DNA of 64,000 nucleotides from Bradyrhizobium diversitatis (lineage in GTDB: Bacteria; Pseudomonadota; Alphaproteobacteria; Rhizobiales; Xanthobacteraceae). Shown piece after piece: positions 16,418 to 25,950 of this stretch. Location of the stretch: assembly GCF_016031635.1 (NCBI RefSeq), contig NZ_JACEGD010000002.1, positions 271,520-335,519 on the forward strand, written 5' to 3'. The position numbers and the translations under genes were made by a program. The notes beneath the pieces are model-generated. The model did not search any database. It saw only the letters and a program-made list of their open reading frames with translations, and was not told where the DNA came from. Every line of letters starts with the position of its first letter. Positions within the stretch are counted from its first letter, which is position 1.

Positions 16418-19294
16418 CTAGCTCGCCGCTTCCAGCCGCACTTCCGTCAAGAGGCGCATCGCCGCGTCCGCATCCATCGGCTCGCCGAAGGCGAAGCCTT
16501 GCGCGTATTCACAGCCCATCTGGTAGAGCTCGACCGCATCGGAATCGGTCTCGGCGCCCTCCGCCACCACGTCCATGCCGAGGTCGTGCGCGAGCGCGAT
16601 GATCGACTTCAGGATCACCGGGCGCGTGCCGCGGCTGGTGGTGCGCACGAAGGACTGGTCGATCTTGATGGTGTCGAACGGGAAACGCTGGAGATAGGCC
16701 AGCGAAGAATGGCCGGTGCCGAAATCGTCGAGCGACAGCCCGGTGCCGAGCTCGCGGATCCGCGTCAGCATCTGCGCCGCGTGCTCCGGATTCTCCATCA
16801 CCAGCGATTCCGTCAGCTCCAGCTTGAGCGTGCCGCGCGCCACCGAGGAGCGCGACAGCACGGTGCGGATGTCGTGGATCAGGTCGTGGCGCAGCAACTG
16901 CCGTGAGGAGACGTTGACGGAGGCGAAGATCGGCTCGCGCGAGCGCATCGCGCGTTGCCACACCGAGAGCTGCTTGGCGGTCTGGTCGAGCACGAACATG
17001 CCGAGGTCGACGATCAGCCCGGTCTCTTCGGCGATGGTGATGAATTCCGACGGCGCCATGCGCCCGAGCTTCGGATGGTCCCAGCGTGCCAGGGCCTCGA
17101 ATCCGGCGATCGAACGATCCTCCAGCCGCACGATCGGCTGATAAAGGATGGTGATCTCCTGCCGCTCGATGGCGCGGCGCAATTCGCTCTCCAGCGTCAG
17201 CCGGTCCGTCTTCCGCGCACGCATGGCGGGCTTGTAGACGTCGATGCGGTCGCCGCCGATGCGCTTGGAGTGGTACATCGCCAGCTCGGCGTCCTTGATG
17301 ATCTCGTCCGTGAGCTGCGTCTGAGGATCGGACAAGGCGAGGCCGATCGATGCCGTCAGGAAGATCTCGCGGTCGTTGAAGGCGATCGGCGCGCGGATGG
17401 TCTTGCGGATGGTCTCGGCGAAGGCGGTGATGCGTGCCGGGTCCTGCTCGGACAGCAGGATCAGGCCGAACTGGTCGCCGGCCAGCCGCGCCAGCGTGTC
17501 CTGCGGCTTCAGGATGCGGGTGAGGCGGCGGGCCAGCGTCAGCAGGATGGAATCGCCGACCGCGATGCCGACGGAATCGTTGACCTGCTTGAAGCGGTCG
17601 AGATCGATCACCATCAGCGTCGGTCGCAGCGTCGGCATGGTCTTGGCGAAGTTGGCGACAGCGCCCAGCCGGTCCATGAACAGCTTGCGGTTGGGCAGGC
17701 CGGTGAGGTTGTCGTGCACGGAATCGTGCAGCAGGCGTTCCTCGGCGTTGCGGAGCTCGGTGACGTCGGTGAGCGTGCCGACGACGCGCGAGACCTCGCC
17801 GTCGGAGCCGACCACCGGGCGGGCCTTCAGCGCGAACCACATGAAATGGCCGTCCGGCGTGCGCAGGCGGAAGTCCTGCACCAGCCGGCCGCGGCGCTGG
17901 TCGAGCACGCTGTCGAGCGCGGCGCGGAAACGGTCCTGGTCGAGCGGATGCAGCACCTCTAGCCAGGACGCCGCGGGGCCTTCCAGCGTGCCGCGCTTGA
18001 GTCCGAGCAGGGCTTCGGTCTCGGGGCTGGTGAACACCTTGTCGGCGGACACGTCCCAATCCCAAATCAGATCGCCGGAGCCGGCGAGCGCCAGCGCCCG
18101 CCGCTCGATGTCGGAGACGATGCCGGTGGTGGCTCCGCCGCCGGCGAAGGCGTGCTGCATCACCGTGAATCCGATCAGCATCACGATCAGCACGAGGCCG
18201 CCGAGCAGGGCCGGGCCGACGATGTCGTTGGTGACGGAACCCGCGACGGTCATGCCGGCCGCGACCACCCAGACCACCAGCAGGAACCAGGTCGGGATCA
18301 ACAGCACCGCGCGGTCGAAGCCGTGGGTGGAGAGATAGACGATCAGCGCAAAGCCGGCGAAGGCGATCAGCACCAGCGAGATGCGTGCGATGCCGGAAGC
18401 CACGGCCGGATCGAACAGCGCCAGCGCCACCAGCGAGCCGAGGAAGGCGAGCCAGCCGATCGTGATGTGGGAATAGCGCACGTGCCAGCGGCTGAGATTG
18501 AGGTACGCGAACAGGAATACCAGCAGCGTTGCCGCGAGGATGGCCTCGCCCGCCGCGCGCCAGATGCGCTCGGCGTTGTTCGACATGTCGAGCACCTTGC
18601 CCCAGAAGCCGAAATCGACGCCGATATAGACCAGCACCGCCCAGGCCAGCGCCGCGGCGGCCGGGAACATGATGCTGCCCTTGACGACGAACAGGATGGT
18701 CAGCACCAGCGCGAGCAGGCCGGAAATGCCGATCACGATGCCCTGGTAGAGCGTGAAGGAATTGACCTTGTCCTTGTAGGATTCCGGTTCCCACAGATAG
18801 AGCTGCGGCAGCTTGTCGGTGCGCAGCTCCGCAACGAAGGTGACGACCGCGCCGGGGTCGAGCGTGATGCGGAACACGTCGGCGGTGGCGCTTTCCTGGC
18901 GTTCCGGGCGGTCGCCGATCGAGGGCGTGATGGTCGCGATGCGCGACAGGCCGAGGTCGGGCCACAGCAGCCCCGAGGAGACGATGCGATAATGCGGGGC
19001 GACGATCAGGCGGTCGAGCTGGTCGTCGGTGTTGTTGGCGAGCGCGAACACCACCCAGTTCTGCCCGCCTTCGCGGGCGCGCACCTCGATGCGGCGGACG
19101 ATGCCGTCAGTGCCGGGCGCGGTGGAGACCTGGATGCGATCGGCATCGCTGCGCTGATGCTCGAGCACGCCGGTGAGGTCGATCGCGGGCGCGTCGCTGC
19201 GGACGCTGACGGCGTCCAGCGCGCGCGCGGGATACGCGGCGACAAGAATCATGAGGCCCAGCGCGATGGGCGCGAGGCACCTGATCAGACGCAA
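16418..19294 (-). CDS. Membrane sensor with PAS, degenerate GGDEF and EAL domains (c-di-GMP phosphodiesterase)
   Basis: Probable cyclic di-GMP hydrolase of 958 residues. The order is a signal peptide, a periplasmic region of about 160 residues, about seven membrane helices (roughly 185-390, 7TM-DISM-like), a PAS domain with PAC tail (RVVGTLTDVTELRNAEER), a GGDEF domain whose active motif reads AGDQF and lacks the cyclase residues, and a C-terminal EAL domain with EALARW, LELTES, DDFGTGHSS, KIDQSF and VAEGAE all present. The GGDEF part is therefore likely regulatory (GTP-sensing) while EAL is catalytic. It is close to the cyclase at 14273, an opposing activity. Confidence 0.9.
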   Translation of the reverse strand: MRLIRCLAPIALGLMILVAAYPARALDAVSVRSDAPAIDLTGVLEHQRSDADRIQVSTAPGTDGIVRRIEVRAREGGQNWVVFALANNTDDQLDRLIVAPHYRIVSSGLLWPDLGLSRIATITPSIGDRPERQESATADVFRITLDPGAVVTFVAELRTDKLPQLYLWEPESYKDKVNSFTLYQGIVIGISGLLALVLTILFVVKGSIMFPAAAALAWAVLVYIGVDFGFWGKVLDMSNNAERIWRAAGEAILAATLLVFLFAYLNLSRWHVRYSHITIGWLAFLGSLVALALFDPAVASGIARISLVLIAFAGFALIVYLSTHGFDRAVLLIPTWFLLVVWVVAAGMTVAGSVTNDIVGPALLGGLVLIVMLIGFTVMQHAFAGGGATTGIVSDIERRALALAGSGDLIWDWDVSADKVFTSPETEALLGLKRGTLEGPAASWLEVLHPLDQDRFRAALDSVLDQRRGRLVQDFRLRTPDGHFMWFALKARPVVGSDGEVSRVVGTLTDVTELRNAEERLLHDSVHDNLTGLPNRKLFMDRLGAVANFAKTMPTLRPTLMVIDLDRFKQVNDSVGIAVGDSILLTLARRLTRILKPQDTLARLAGDQFGLILLSEQDPARITAFAETIRKTIRAPIAFNDREIFLTASIGLALSDPQTQLTDEIIKDAELAMYHSKRIGGDRIDVYKPAMRARKTDRLTLESELRRAIERQEITILYQPIVRLEDRSIAGFEALARWDHPKLGRMAPSEFITIAEETGLIVDLGMFVLDQTAKQLSVWQRAMRSREPIFASVNVSSRQLLRHDLIHDIRTVLSRSSVARGTLKLELTESLVMENPEHAAQMLTRIRELGTGLSLDDFGTGHSSLAYLQRFPFDTIKIDQSFVRTTSRGTRPVILKSIIALAHDLGMDVVAEGAETDSDAVELYQMGCEYAQGFAFGEPMDADAAMRLLTEVRLEAAS

Positions 19295-19445
19295 GGTCAG
19301 TTCTCCGCGTTCGACGCAAACTCTGAGTGCAAGGCGAATCTAGAAGGCGATTCAAACCGGACCGAAGTGGTTCGGCGCGTCGCGATAGATGCCACGAAAG
19401 CGAGGAAAATCAAAGGGTTTCCAGCCTGACCTGTGGGCCGGCGGC

Positions 19446-20444
19446 CTAGGCCTCCAACACAATTTTGCCAATATGTGCGCTGGTTTCCATGCGCCGGTGG
19501 GCATCCGCCGCCTTTTCCAGCGGGAAAGCGCTGTCCATGACCGGCTTGATGCGGGCTTCGCGCAAAAGCGGCATCGCTTTCGCCTCGATCGCGGCCACCA
19601 TCGCCGCCTTGTCCGCATTAGTACGGGGGCGCAGCGTCGAGCCGGTATGGGTCAGGCGCTTGACCATCACCTTGGCGATGTTGACGCTGACCTTGGGGCC
19701 GTTGAGGGTGGCGATCTGGACGATGCGGCCGTCGACCGCCGCGGCATCATAGTTGCGATCGACATAGTCGCCGGCAACCATGTCCAGGATCAGGTTGACG
19801 CCAAGGTTGTTGGTCTCGGCCTTGACCACGGCGACGAAGTCTTCGGTCTTGTAGTTGATGGCGCGGTCGGCGCCCAGCTTGAGGCAGGCATCGATCTTGT
19901 CCTGCGATCCCACGGTGACGAACACTTTTGCGCCGAATGCCTTCGCAAGCTGGATCGCCATGGTGCCGATGCCCGAAGACCCGCCATGGATCAGCAGCGT
20001 CTCGCCGGCCTTGAGGCCGCCGCGCTCGAACACGTTGTGCCAGACCGTCATCAGGGTTTCCGGCAGCGCGCCGGCTTCCTTGATCGACAAGGCCGGCGGC
20101 ACGCTCATCGCCTGGGCATCCTGGGCGATGCAGTACTGCGCATAGCCGCCGCCGGCGACCAGCGACATCACCTTGTCGCCGACCTTGTGCCGCCTGGCAT
20201 TGCTGCCGACCGCCACCACCTCGCCCGCGATCTCGAGGCCCGGCAGGTCGCTGGCGCCGGGCGGCGGTGGATAGGCGCCGGAGCGCTGCGCGACGTCGGG
20301 CCGGTTCACGCCCGCGGCTTCGACCTTGACCAGGATCTCGTCCGGGCCGGGCTGCGGCAGCGCGCGCTGTTCCGGCACCAGCACCTCCGGTCCGCCGGGC
20401 TTGGAGATGGCGATCACGGTCATTTGCGCGGGCAGCTTGTCCAT
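19446..20444 (-). CDS. NAD(P)H-quinone oxidoreductase, zeta-crystallin/PIG3-like
   Basis: Zinc-free medium-chain reductase that reduces quinones with NADPH in the cytoplasm. The 332 residues show the N-terminal GroES-like fold (RPDVAQRSGAYPPPPGASD, PGLEIAGEVVAVG) and the Rossmann motif LIHGGSSGIGTMAIQLAK. The segment LTHTGSTLRPR is typical of the PIG3 subgroup. It is monocistronic and shares a roughly 110-bp divergent region with the DUF1192 gene. Confidence 0.9.
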   Translation of the reverse strand: MDKLPAQMTVIAISKPGGPEVLVPEQRALPQPGPDEILVKVEAAGVNRPDVAQRSGAYPPPPGASDLPGLEIAGEVVAVGSNARRHKVGDKVMSLVAGGGYAQYCIAQDAQAMSVPPALSIKEAGALPETLMTVWHNVFERGGLKAGETLLIHGGSSGIGTMAIQLAKAFGAKVFVTVGSQDKIDACLKLGADRAINYKTEDFVAVVKAETNNLGVNLILDMVAGDYVDRNYDAAAVDGRIVQIATLNGPKVSVNIAKVMVKRLTHTGSTLRPRTNADKAAMVAAIEAKAMPLLREARIKPVMDSAFPLEKAADAHRRMETSAHIGKIVLEA

Positions 20445-20556
20445 GATGTGTCCTTGAGCAAAGGTGCGGGATGAAGCGAGGCCCTTGCTTAGCCAGCGCC
20501 ATCCAAGCTGGCAACCGTCTCAGCCATGGTCCAGCGCGAACGCAGGAGGAACGAGG

Positions 20557-20748
20557 ATGCCGATCGAAGACGACGACCGCCCGCGCAGGAAGATCGCGCA
20601 CGAAATCGGCCAGGATCTTTCACTGTTGTCGGTCGAGGAGCTGACCGAGCGCGTCGCGCTGCTCAAGACCGAGATCGCAAGACTAGAGGAAGCCGCCACC
20701 AGGAAGCGCGCCTCGCGCGATGCGGCGGATCACTTTTTCAAGAAGTAG
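20557..20748 (+). CDS. DUF1192 family small protein
   Basis: Conserved alphaproteobacterial small protein of 63 residues, function unknown. It shows the family pattern MPIEDDDRPRRKIAHEIGQD, then LSVEELTERVALLKTEIARLE, a short amphipathic coiled coil, ending in ADHFFKK. The open frame extends upstream to 20464, but AGGAGGAACGAGG immediately before the ATG at 20557 and the conserved MPIED start fix the N-terminus. Confidence 0.85.
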   Translation: MPIEDDDRPRRKIAHEIGQDLSLLSVEELTERVALLKTEIARLEEAATRKRASRDAADHFFKK

Positions 20749-20766
20749 CGGTCGCCACACAACGAC

Positions 20767-20923
20767 TGTCGTCCCGGACAAGCGCGCCCCAAGCGCGCGC
20801 CGATCCGGGACCCATAGTCCCAGGACGAGGTCGTTGCGCGAGGCCGGCAACTCCGAGTCCCCGTCACCATATCCGCCGGTGGCTATGGATCCCGGATCTG
20901 CGCTCCGCTTGTCCGGGATGACG
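20767..20923. repeat. Intergenic palindromic repeat, family A (copy 4)
   Basis: Ends TGTCGTCCCGGACAAGCG and TTGTCCGGGATGAC, half-units GATCCGGGACCCATAG and CTATGGATCCCGGATC. It follows the DUF1192 stop. The core is diverged from other copies (GAGTCCCCGTCACCA in place of GAGTCTTCGCCAAACCA). Confidence 0.85.
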
Positions 20924-21049
20924 GCGGAGTGTGTCGCTGAGTTGGGTGACCGCCAACTCTTGTTCCGCCCACTCGGCCGCTGGCCGACATGGCTAACGAA
21001 CTCTCAAAAAATTAGCTCGTTTACGGTCGATTAAGCTTTCGGGTTTATG

Positions 21050-21154
21050 ACTGGAACTGTCCTCGTTTGGACACCGAGTGGCTCCTGTCCACTCTGTTTG
21101 ACGCCTCCCTGTTATCAACTTTCAAAGCCGCCGGTCTCCGGCGGCTCTTTTTTT
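21050..21154 (+). ncRNA. Candidate trans-acting small RNA (anti-Shine-Dalgarno type)
   Basis: Three hairpins follow each other with no coding gene nearby: TGTCC/GGACA (21058-21073), GAGTGG/CCACTC with loop CTCCTGT (21076-21094), and a strong intrinsic terminator. Between the second and third lies a single-stranded stretch containing GCCTCCCTG. The C/U-rich loop and linker can pair with ribosome-binding sites, an arrangement like alphaproteobacterial sRNAs of the AbcR/alpha-r15 type. The terminator has no upstream gene on this strand within 370 bp. The 5' end is approximate. Confidence 0.55.
21126..21154 (+). terminator. Rho-independent terminator of the candidate sRNA
   Basis: A 9-bp perfect stem AGCCGCCGG/CCGGCGGCT with loop TCT (21126-21146), followed by a run of eight or nine Ts. 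Confidence 0.85.
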
Positions 21155-21357
21155 GCGCAAAGCGCAGCGGATGCAGTTTCGCGTCGAGAAGACGTGTCGA
21201 AACAGGAATATCCCCTCAGTTGCACTCGCGAGGAATGACCCGCGGAAACCATATCCGCGCTTGTCACTGGACTCCGCGCTCCGCCCGCGCAATGATTTGT
21301 TCATCATAAGCCGGCGCCAAGCCGGACAGTCAGACAGTTGCGTAAGGGGCGTTAACC

Positions 21358-21867
21358 ATGGAACGTTTGCAGGCCGAAGGCGCTCTCGTTCAGCTCAGCG
21401 AGCGGTTCACCAATTCTGCGGCGTTCGGCGTTCTGTTCCGTGAAGGCATGGACCTCGTCGAAGAGACCGCCGCCTATCTCGACGGCGCCGGCCGCGTCGA
21501 GGCCAAGGCGCTCGATCGCGCCGTCAGCCTCACCTATGCGACCGAGAGCATGCGCCTCACGACACGCCTGATGCAGCTTGCCTCCTGGCTGCTGCTGCAT
21601 CGCGCGGTGAAGGAGGGCGAGATGACGCTGAGCCAGGCCAACCGCGAGAAGACCAAGGTGAAGCTCACCGCGGCCGATCCCGGTCCCGCCGACACCGTCG
21701 AGAAGCTGCCCGCGCAGCTCCAGGACCTGATACATCGCTCGATGAGCCTGCAGACCCGCGTGCGCCGCCTCGACAGCACGATCCACACCCCGCCGGCCGA
21801 GCACGTGGCGATCGGCAACCCGCTGGTGCCGCACCTCAACGCGCTGAAGGCGGCGTTCGAACGGTAA
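21358..21867 (+). CDS. DUF1465 family protein
   Basis: Conserved alphaproteobacterial protein of 169 residues, role not established. It is alpha-helical, with the family segments FREGMDLVEETAAYLDG, LDRAVSLTYATESMRLTTRLMQLASWLL and SLQTRVRRLDSTI. The ATG at 21358 is preceded by AAGGGGCG. It is monocistronic; a family B repeat and a bidirectional terminator separate it from rpmE. Confidence 0.8.
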   Translation: MERLQAEGALVQLSERFTNSAAFGVLFREGMDLVEETAAYLDGAGRVEAKALDRAVSLTYATESMRLTTRLMQLASWLLLHRAVKEGEMTLSQANREKTKVKLTAADPGPADTVEKLPAQLQDLIHRSMSLQTRVRRLDSTIHTPPAEHVAIGNPLVPHLNALKAAFER

Positions 21868-21887
21868 TATTGTCAACAATCTCGGTC

Positions 21888-21984
21888 GTCATTCCGGGAC
21901 ACGCCACTTGGCGCGGGCCCGGAATCCATACTCCCGATCGTGGTTATGGATTCCGGGCTCGCCCTTCGGGCGCCCCGGAATGAC
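21888..21984. repeat. Intergenic palindromic repeat, family B (copy 1)
   Basis: Outer arms GTCATTCCGGG and CCCCGGAATGAC; inner arms GGCCCGGAATCCATA and TATGGATTCCGGGCT. It lies just after the DUF1465 stop. Confidence 0.85.
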
Positions 21985-21994
21985 GGCAAACAAA

Positions 21995-22025
21995 AACGCC
22001 CCCGGTCTGCCGGGGGCGTTTTTCG
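21995..22025. terminator. Bidirectional rho-independent terminator
   Basis: An 11-bp perfect stem AACGCCCCCGG/CCGGGGGCGTT with loop TCTG, flanked by AAAAA on the left and TTTTT on the right, so it can stop both DUF1465 transcription and rpmE transcription coming from the other side. Confidence 0.9.
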
Positions 22026-22045
22026 TCTCCAGCCTTGCGGCCGGC

Positions 22046-22273
22046 TCAATCCTTTTTGAGAAAGCCCGAAAACTTCTTCTGGAAGCGCGAAACGCGGCCG
22101 CCGCGGTCCATGATCTGCGTGGAGCCGCCGGTCCAGGCCGGGTGCGACTTCGGGTCGATGTCGAGGTTCAGCGTGTCGCCTTCCTTGCCCCAGGTCGAGC
22201 GGGTCAGGTACTCGGTTCCGTCGGTCATGACGACCTTAATCGTATGATAATCCGGATGAATTTCGGCTTTCAT
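22046..22273 (-). CDS. rpmE: 50S ribosomal protein L31
   Basis: Large-subunit ribosomal protein of 75 residues. The hallmarks are [21 protein letters not shown], the [23 protein letters not shown] segment and the basic tail [10 protein letters not shown]. The four zinc-binding cysteines of the C+ type are absent, so this is the zinc-independent form, as is usual in rhizobia. Monocistronic, ending at a shared terminator. Confidence 0.95.
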   Translation of the reverse strand: MKAEIHPDYHTIKVVMTDGTEYLTRSTWGKEGDTLNLDIDPKSHPAWTGGSTQIMDRGGRVSRFQKKFSGFLKKD

Positions 22274-22470
22274 GGCAATTCCTCGGCGCTCCGGCGCCTT
22301 CTTGGGTGGCTAGCGAATGACGGATTTGGGCGGCTCTATACCGCACGAAACCTCGCAAAACAAGCCATGTCGGGCCGTCGAACCGGGTTTGCCCCTAAGG
22401 GACTTCCCGGATTTGCCACTACCCCTACACCGGCCTATTGGGAGCAAACCAATGCAATAGGTCGGATATC

Positions 22471-24321
22471 ATGAGCGCAGTGGAACGGCTTGATGACCAG
22501 CATGTCAATCGGCCCGCAATGAATGCCGCGGACATCCCGTCGATCGAGGCCGAGCTGATCGAAGAGCCCGCCAAGGGGCGCGCCAAGCTGCGGCCGCTGC
22601 TTGCGCTCGCGCCTTATGTGAGCCGCTATCGCGGCCGGGCGGCGCTGGCCTTCGTCGCGCTCACGGTCGCCGCGCTGACGACGCTGCTGGTGCCGATCGC
22701 GGTGCGAAGGATGATCGATTTCGGCCTGACGCCTGAGGGCATCGAGCTGATCAACAGCTACTTCTCGGTGATGCTCGCGGTGGTGGGCGTGCTCGCGCTC
22801 GCGAGCGCGGCGCGCTACTATCTCGTGATGACGATCGGCGAACGCATCGTCGCCGACCTCAGGCGCGACGTCTTCGCCCATCTGCTCTCGCTCTCCCCCG
22901 CCTTCTTCGATTCCGCCCGCAGCGGCGAATTGATCTCGCGGCTCACCGCCGACACGACCCAGCTCAAATCGGCCGTCGGCGCCTCGGTCTCGATCGCGTT
23001 GCGCAACCTGATGATGTTCCTGGGCGCCGCGGCGATGATGGTGATCACGAGCCCGAAGCTGTCCGGCTTCGTGCTGCTGGCCATTCCCTTGATCGTGCTG
23101 CCGCTGGTGGCCTTCGGGCGCTGGGTGCGGCGCCTGTCGCGCAATGCACAGGACACGCTCGCCGAAGCCTCGGCCTATGCCGGCGAGCTGGTCGGCGCGA
23201 TCCGCACCGTCCAGGCCTATACCAGCGAGCAGTTTGCCGAGAAGCGTTTCGGCGGCGAGGTCGAACAGGCCTATGAAGCCGCGCGAACCTCGACCCAGGC
23301 CCGCTCCGTGCTCACGGCCATCATCATCTTCATCGTGTTCGCAAGCGTGGTCGCCATCCTCTGGATCGGCTCGCACGACGTGCTCTCCGGCGCGATTACG
23401 CCGGGCCGGCTCGGCCAGTTCGTGCTCTATGCCGTGTTCGCCGCGGCGGGCCTCGGCCAGCTCAGCGAGGTCTGGGGCGAGGTCTCGGCCGCCTCCGGCG
23501 CGGCCGAGCGCCTGTTCGAGATCCTGCACGTGAAGCCCGAGATCACAGCGCCCGCGGCGCCGCTTGCGCTGCCGGTGCCCGCGCGCGGCGAGGTCGGTTT
23601 CGATCAGGTCAGCTTCGCCTATCCGGCGCGGTCCGACGTCAAGGTGCTCGACGCCGTGTCGTTCACCGTGCGCCCCGGCGAGAAGGTCGCGATCGTCGGT
23701 CCCTCCGGCGCCGGCAAGAGCACGATCTTTCATCTTCTGCTGCGCTTCTACGATCCGCGCAGCGGGACGATCTCGCTCGACGGCGTGCCGGTCAGATCCG
23801 CCGACCCGCGCGATTTCCGCGCCCGCATCGCGCTGGTGCCGCAGGACTCGGTGGTGTTCGCCGCGACCGCCCGCGAGAACATCCGCTTCGGCCGGCCCGA
23901 TGCGAGCGATGCCGAGGTCGAGCGTGCCGCCGAGCTCGCGCACGCCGCCGAGTTCATCCGCCGCCTGCCCGAAGGTTTCGAGACGGCGCTCGGCGAGCGC
24001 GGCGTGACGCTGTCCGGCGGCCAGCGCCAGCGAATTGCGATCGCGCGCGCCATCCTGCGCGATGCGCCGCTGCTGCTGCTGGACGAGGCCACGTCCGCGC
24101 TCGACGCCGAAAGCGAGACGCTGGTGCAGACCGCGCTGGAAGAGCTGATGCGCCACCGCACCACGCTCGTCATCGCGCATCGCCTCGCCACCGTGCTCTC
24201 CTGCGACCGCATCCTGGTGATGGACCAGGGCCGGATCGTCGAGCAGGGCACGCATGCCGAGCTCGTGGCGGCGAACGGACTCTATGCGAGGCTGGCGCGG
24301 CTGCAGTTCGAGGGGGCGTGA
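22471..24321 (+). CDS. ABC transporter, fused permease/ATP-binding exporter
   Basis: Half-size exporter of 616 residues that dimerises to move an unknown substrate (lipid or drug) out through the inner membrane. The membrane domain has six hydrophobic helices (about 45-320). The ATPase domain shows Walker [10 protein letters not shown] (about 410), Q-loop LVPQDSVVF, signature LSGGQRQR, Walker [10 protein letters not shown] and the switch histidine in VIAHRLAT. It resembles the MsbA/BmrA/TAP group. The ATG at 22471 is preferred to the one at 22438 because the conserved part starts later. Monocistronic. Confidence 0.9.
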   Translation: MSAVERLDDQHVNRPAMNAADIPSIEAELIEEPAKGRAKLRPLLALAPYVSRYRGRAALAFVALTVAALTTLLVPIAVRRMIDFGLTPEGIELINSYFSVMLAVVGVLALASAARYYLVMTIGERIVADLRRDVFAHLLSLSPAFFDSARSGELISRLTADTTQLKSAVGASVSIALRNLMMFLGAAAMMVITSPKLSGFVLLAIPLIVLPLVAFGRWVRRLSRNAQDTLAEASAYAGELVGAIRTVQAYTSEQFAEKRFGGEVEQAYEAARTSTQARSVLTAIIIFIVFASVVAILWIGSHDVLSGAITPGRLGQFVLYAVFAAAGLGQLSEVWGEVSAASGAAERLFEILHVKPEITAPAAPLALPVPARGEVGFDQVSFAYPARSDVKVLDAVSFTVRPGEKVAIVGPSGAGKSTIFHLLLRFYDPRSGTISLDGVPVRSADPRDFRARIALVPQDSVVFAATARENIRFGRPDASDAEVERAAELAHAAEFIRRLPEGFETALGERGVTLSGGQRQRIAIARAILRDAPLLLLDEATSALDAESETLVQTALEELMRHRTTLVIAHRLATVLSCDRILVMDQGRIVEQGTHAELVAANGLYARLARLQFEGA

Positions 24322-24345
24322 GAGGGGCAACGCTGGAGAGAACGC

Positions 24346-24795
24346 CTACGCCTTCCACACCATCTTCAGCACCGGCCGGCCCGAGGTCGGGTTCACGTCG
24401 TCGCCGGCATGGGCAAAGCCGTTGCGCTCGTAGAAGCGGATGGCGCGGGCATTGTCCTTGTTGACGAGCAGCGTGATTCCTCCCGGCGAGAGACGCTTGG
24501 CCTCGTCCACCAGCAGCCGCGCTGCATCCGAGCCCCAATGCTCCGGATCGACCACGAGCTGGTCGAGATAGCCTTCGCCATCGATCGTGACGAAACCGGT
24601 CAGCGCACCATCCTGCTCCGCCACCGCGATCGAGGCCTTCGGCACCAGGTCCTTGCGCCAGCGCTCGCGCCACCATTCCAGCCGTGCCGCGAAGTCGATC
24701 TGCGGATAGGCCTGCTGCCAGGTGCGATGCCAGAGCTCGATCGCCGCGGCTTCGTCCTCGGGTCGGTAAGGGCGGAGGTGAAGCGCAGAGATCAT
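24346..24795 (-). CDS. GNAT family N-acetyltransferase
   Basis: Acetyl-CoA-dependent acyltransferase of 149 residues, substrate unknown. The start MISALHLRPYRPEDEAAAIELWHRTWQ, the central DQLVVDPEHWGSDAARLLVDEA (acetyl-CoA loop) and the C-terminal NARAIRFYERNGFAHAG are typical of GNAT proteins of the rhizobial YhbS/RimI kind. It converges with the ABC exporter, and a family B repeat lies at its start. Confidence 0.85.
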   Translation of the reverse strand: MISALHLRPYRPEDEAAAIELWHRTWQQAYPQIDFAARLEWWRERWRKDLVPKASIAVAEQDGALTGFVTIDGEGYLDQLVVDPEHWGSDAARLLVDEAKRLSPGGITLLVNKDNARAIRFYERNGFAHAGDDVNPTSGRPVLKMVWKA

Positions 24796-24806
24796 TGTTG
24801 GGCTCC

Positions 24807-24884
24807 GTCATTCCGGGGCGCCCAGAGGGCGAACCCGGAATCTCGAGATTCCGGGTTCGATGCTTCGCATCGCCCCGGAACGAC
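24807..24884. repeat. Intergenic palindromic repeat, family B (copy 2, shortened)
   Basis: Outer arms GTCATTCCGGGGCG and CGCCCCGGAACGAC; the centre is collapsed to a perfect palindrome around CCGGAATCTCGAGATTCCGG. Confidence 0.8.
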
Positions 24885-24901
24885 TGCCACAAGCGACTCC
24901 A

Positions 24902-25930
24902 CTACCGCTCCGTCAGCTTCAGCTCGATGCGGCGGTTGCGCTTGTAGGCCTCCTCGGTGTTCCCTGGATCGAGCGGCTGGAATTCGCCGAAGCCGGCCGC
25001 GACGAGACGCTGGGCGGGCACGCCGAGCGAGATGAGATATTGCACCACCGAGATCGAGCGCGCCGCGGACAGGTCCCAGTTCGACTTGAAGTTCGGGCCG
25101 TTGACCGGACGCACATCGGTATGGCCGTCGACGCGCAGCACCCAGGGGATCTCGCTCGGGATCTTCTTGTCGAGCTCGATCAGCGCAGTCGCCAGCGTGT
25201 CGAGCTCGGCGCGCCCCTCGGGCAGCAGCGTCGCTTGGCCGGTATCGAAGAACACTTCGGACTGGAACACGAAGCGGTCGCCGACGATGCGGATGTCGGG
25301 GCGGTTGCCGAGGATGGCGCGCAGGCGGCCGAAGAATTCGGAGCGGTAGCGCGACAATTCCTGCACGCGCTGCGCCAGGGCAACGTTCAGGCGAGAGCCC
25401 AGATCGGCAATTCGATTTTGCGATTCCTTGTCGCGCTTCTCGCTGGCATCCAGCGCCTCTTCCAGCGCCGCCAATTGCCGCCTGAGCGCGCTGATCTGCT
25501 GGTTCAACACCTCGATCTGCGCCAAGGCCCGCGCCGAGACCGCCTTCTCCGAGTCCAGCGCCTTGCCGAGTTCGGCGGTCTTGCCTTGCGCGTCGTTGCC
25601 GGCGGCGGCAAGGCCGTCATAGAGACCCTTGATGCGGTCGCGCTCGGACTCGGCCGAGGCGAGGCCCGCCCTCAATTGCGAGACCTGGTCGTCGAGGCTG
25701 AGCTTGCCGAGCTTTTCCAGCGACAGGAGCTCGTTGAGCTGGGCGATCTTGGCGTTGAGCTGTTCCAGCGCCTTGTCCTTGCCGGTGACCTCCTGCGACA
25801 GGAAGAACTGTACGACCAGAAACACCGACAGCAGGAACACGATCGACAGCACCAGCGTCGACAGCGCGTCGACGAAGCCGGGCCAGTAGTTGAAAGCGCC
25901 TTCGCTGCGGCGGCCGCGCGCTAGAGCCAT
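24902..25930 (-). CDS. MotB-like stator subunit with OmpA-type peptidoglycan-binding domain
   Basis: Inner-membrane protein of 342 residues. A single N-terminal helix (VDALSTLVLSIVFLLSVFLVVQF) carries an aspartate (Asp21) at the position of the MotB/ExbD proton-binding residue. A coiled coil of about 150 residues follows, then an OmpA/MotB domain with VDGHTDVRPV and NWDLSAARSISVVQYL and the terminal NRRIELKL. It lies just downstream of a MotA/ExbB-like gene, so the two likely form an ion-driven stator complex that is separate from flagellar genes, none of which are seen here. Function unknown. Confidence 0.85.
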   Translation of the reverse strand: MALARGRRSEGAFNYWPGFVDALSTLVLSIVFLLSVFLVVQFFLSQEVTGKDKALEQLNAKIAQLNELLSLEKLGKLSLDDQVSQLRAGLASAESERDRIKGLYDGLAAAGNDAQGKTAELGKALDSEKAVSARALAQIEVLNQQISALRRQLAALEEALDASEKRDKESQNRIADLGSRLNVALAQRVQELSRYRSEFFGRLRAILGNRPDIRIVGDRFVFQSEVFFDTGQATLLPEGRAELDTLATALIELDKKIPSEIPWVLRVDGHTDVRPVNGPNFKSNWDLSAARSISVVQYLISLGVPAQRLVAAGFGEFQPLDPGNTEEAYKRNRRIELKLTER

Positions 25931-25950
25931 TTACGTCTCTCCGTTTCTCT

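Noticed and set aside
22435..24330. A 631-codon minus-strand open frame opposite the ABC exporter
   Set aside because: Low-complexity Arg/His/Asp-rich translation, mirrors codon bias of the true gene on the plus strand.
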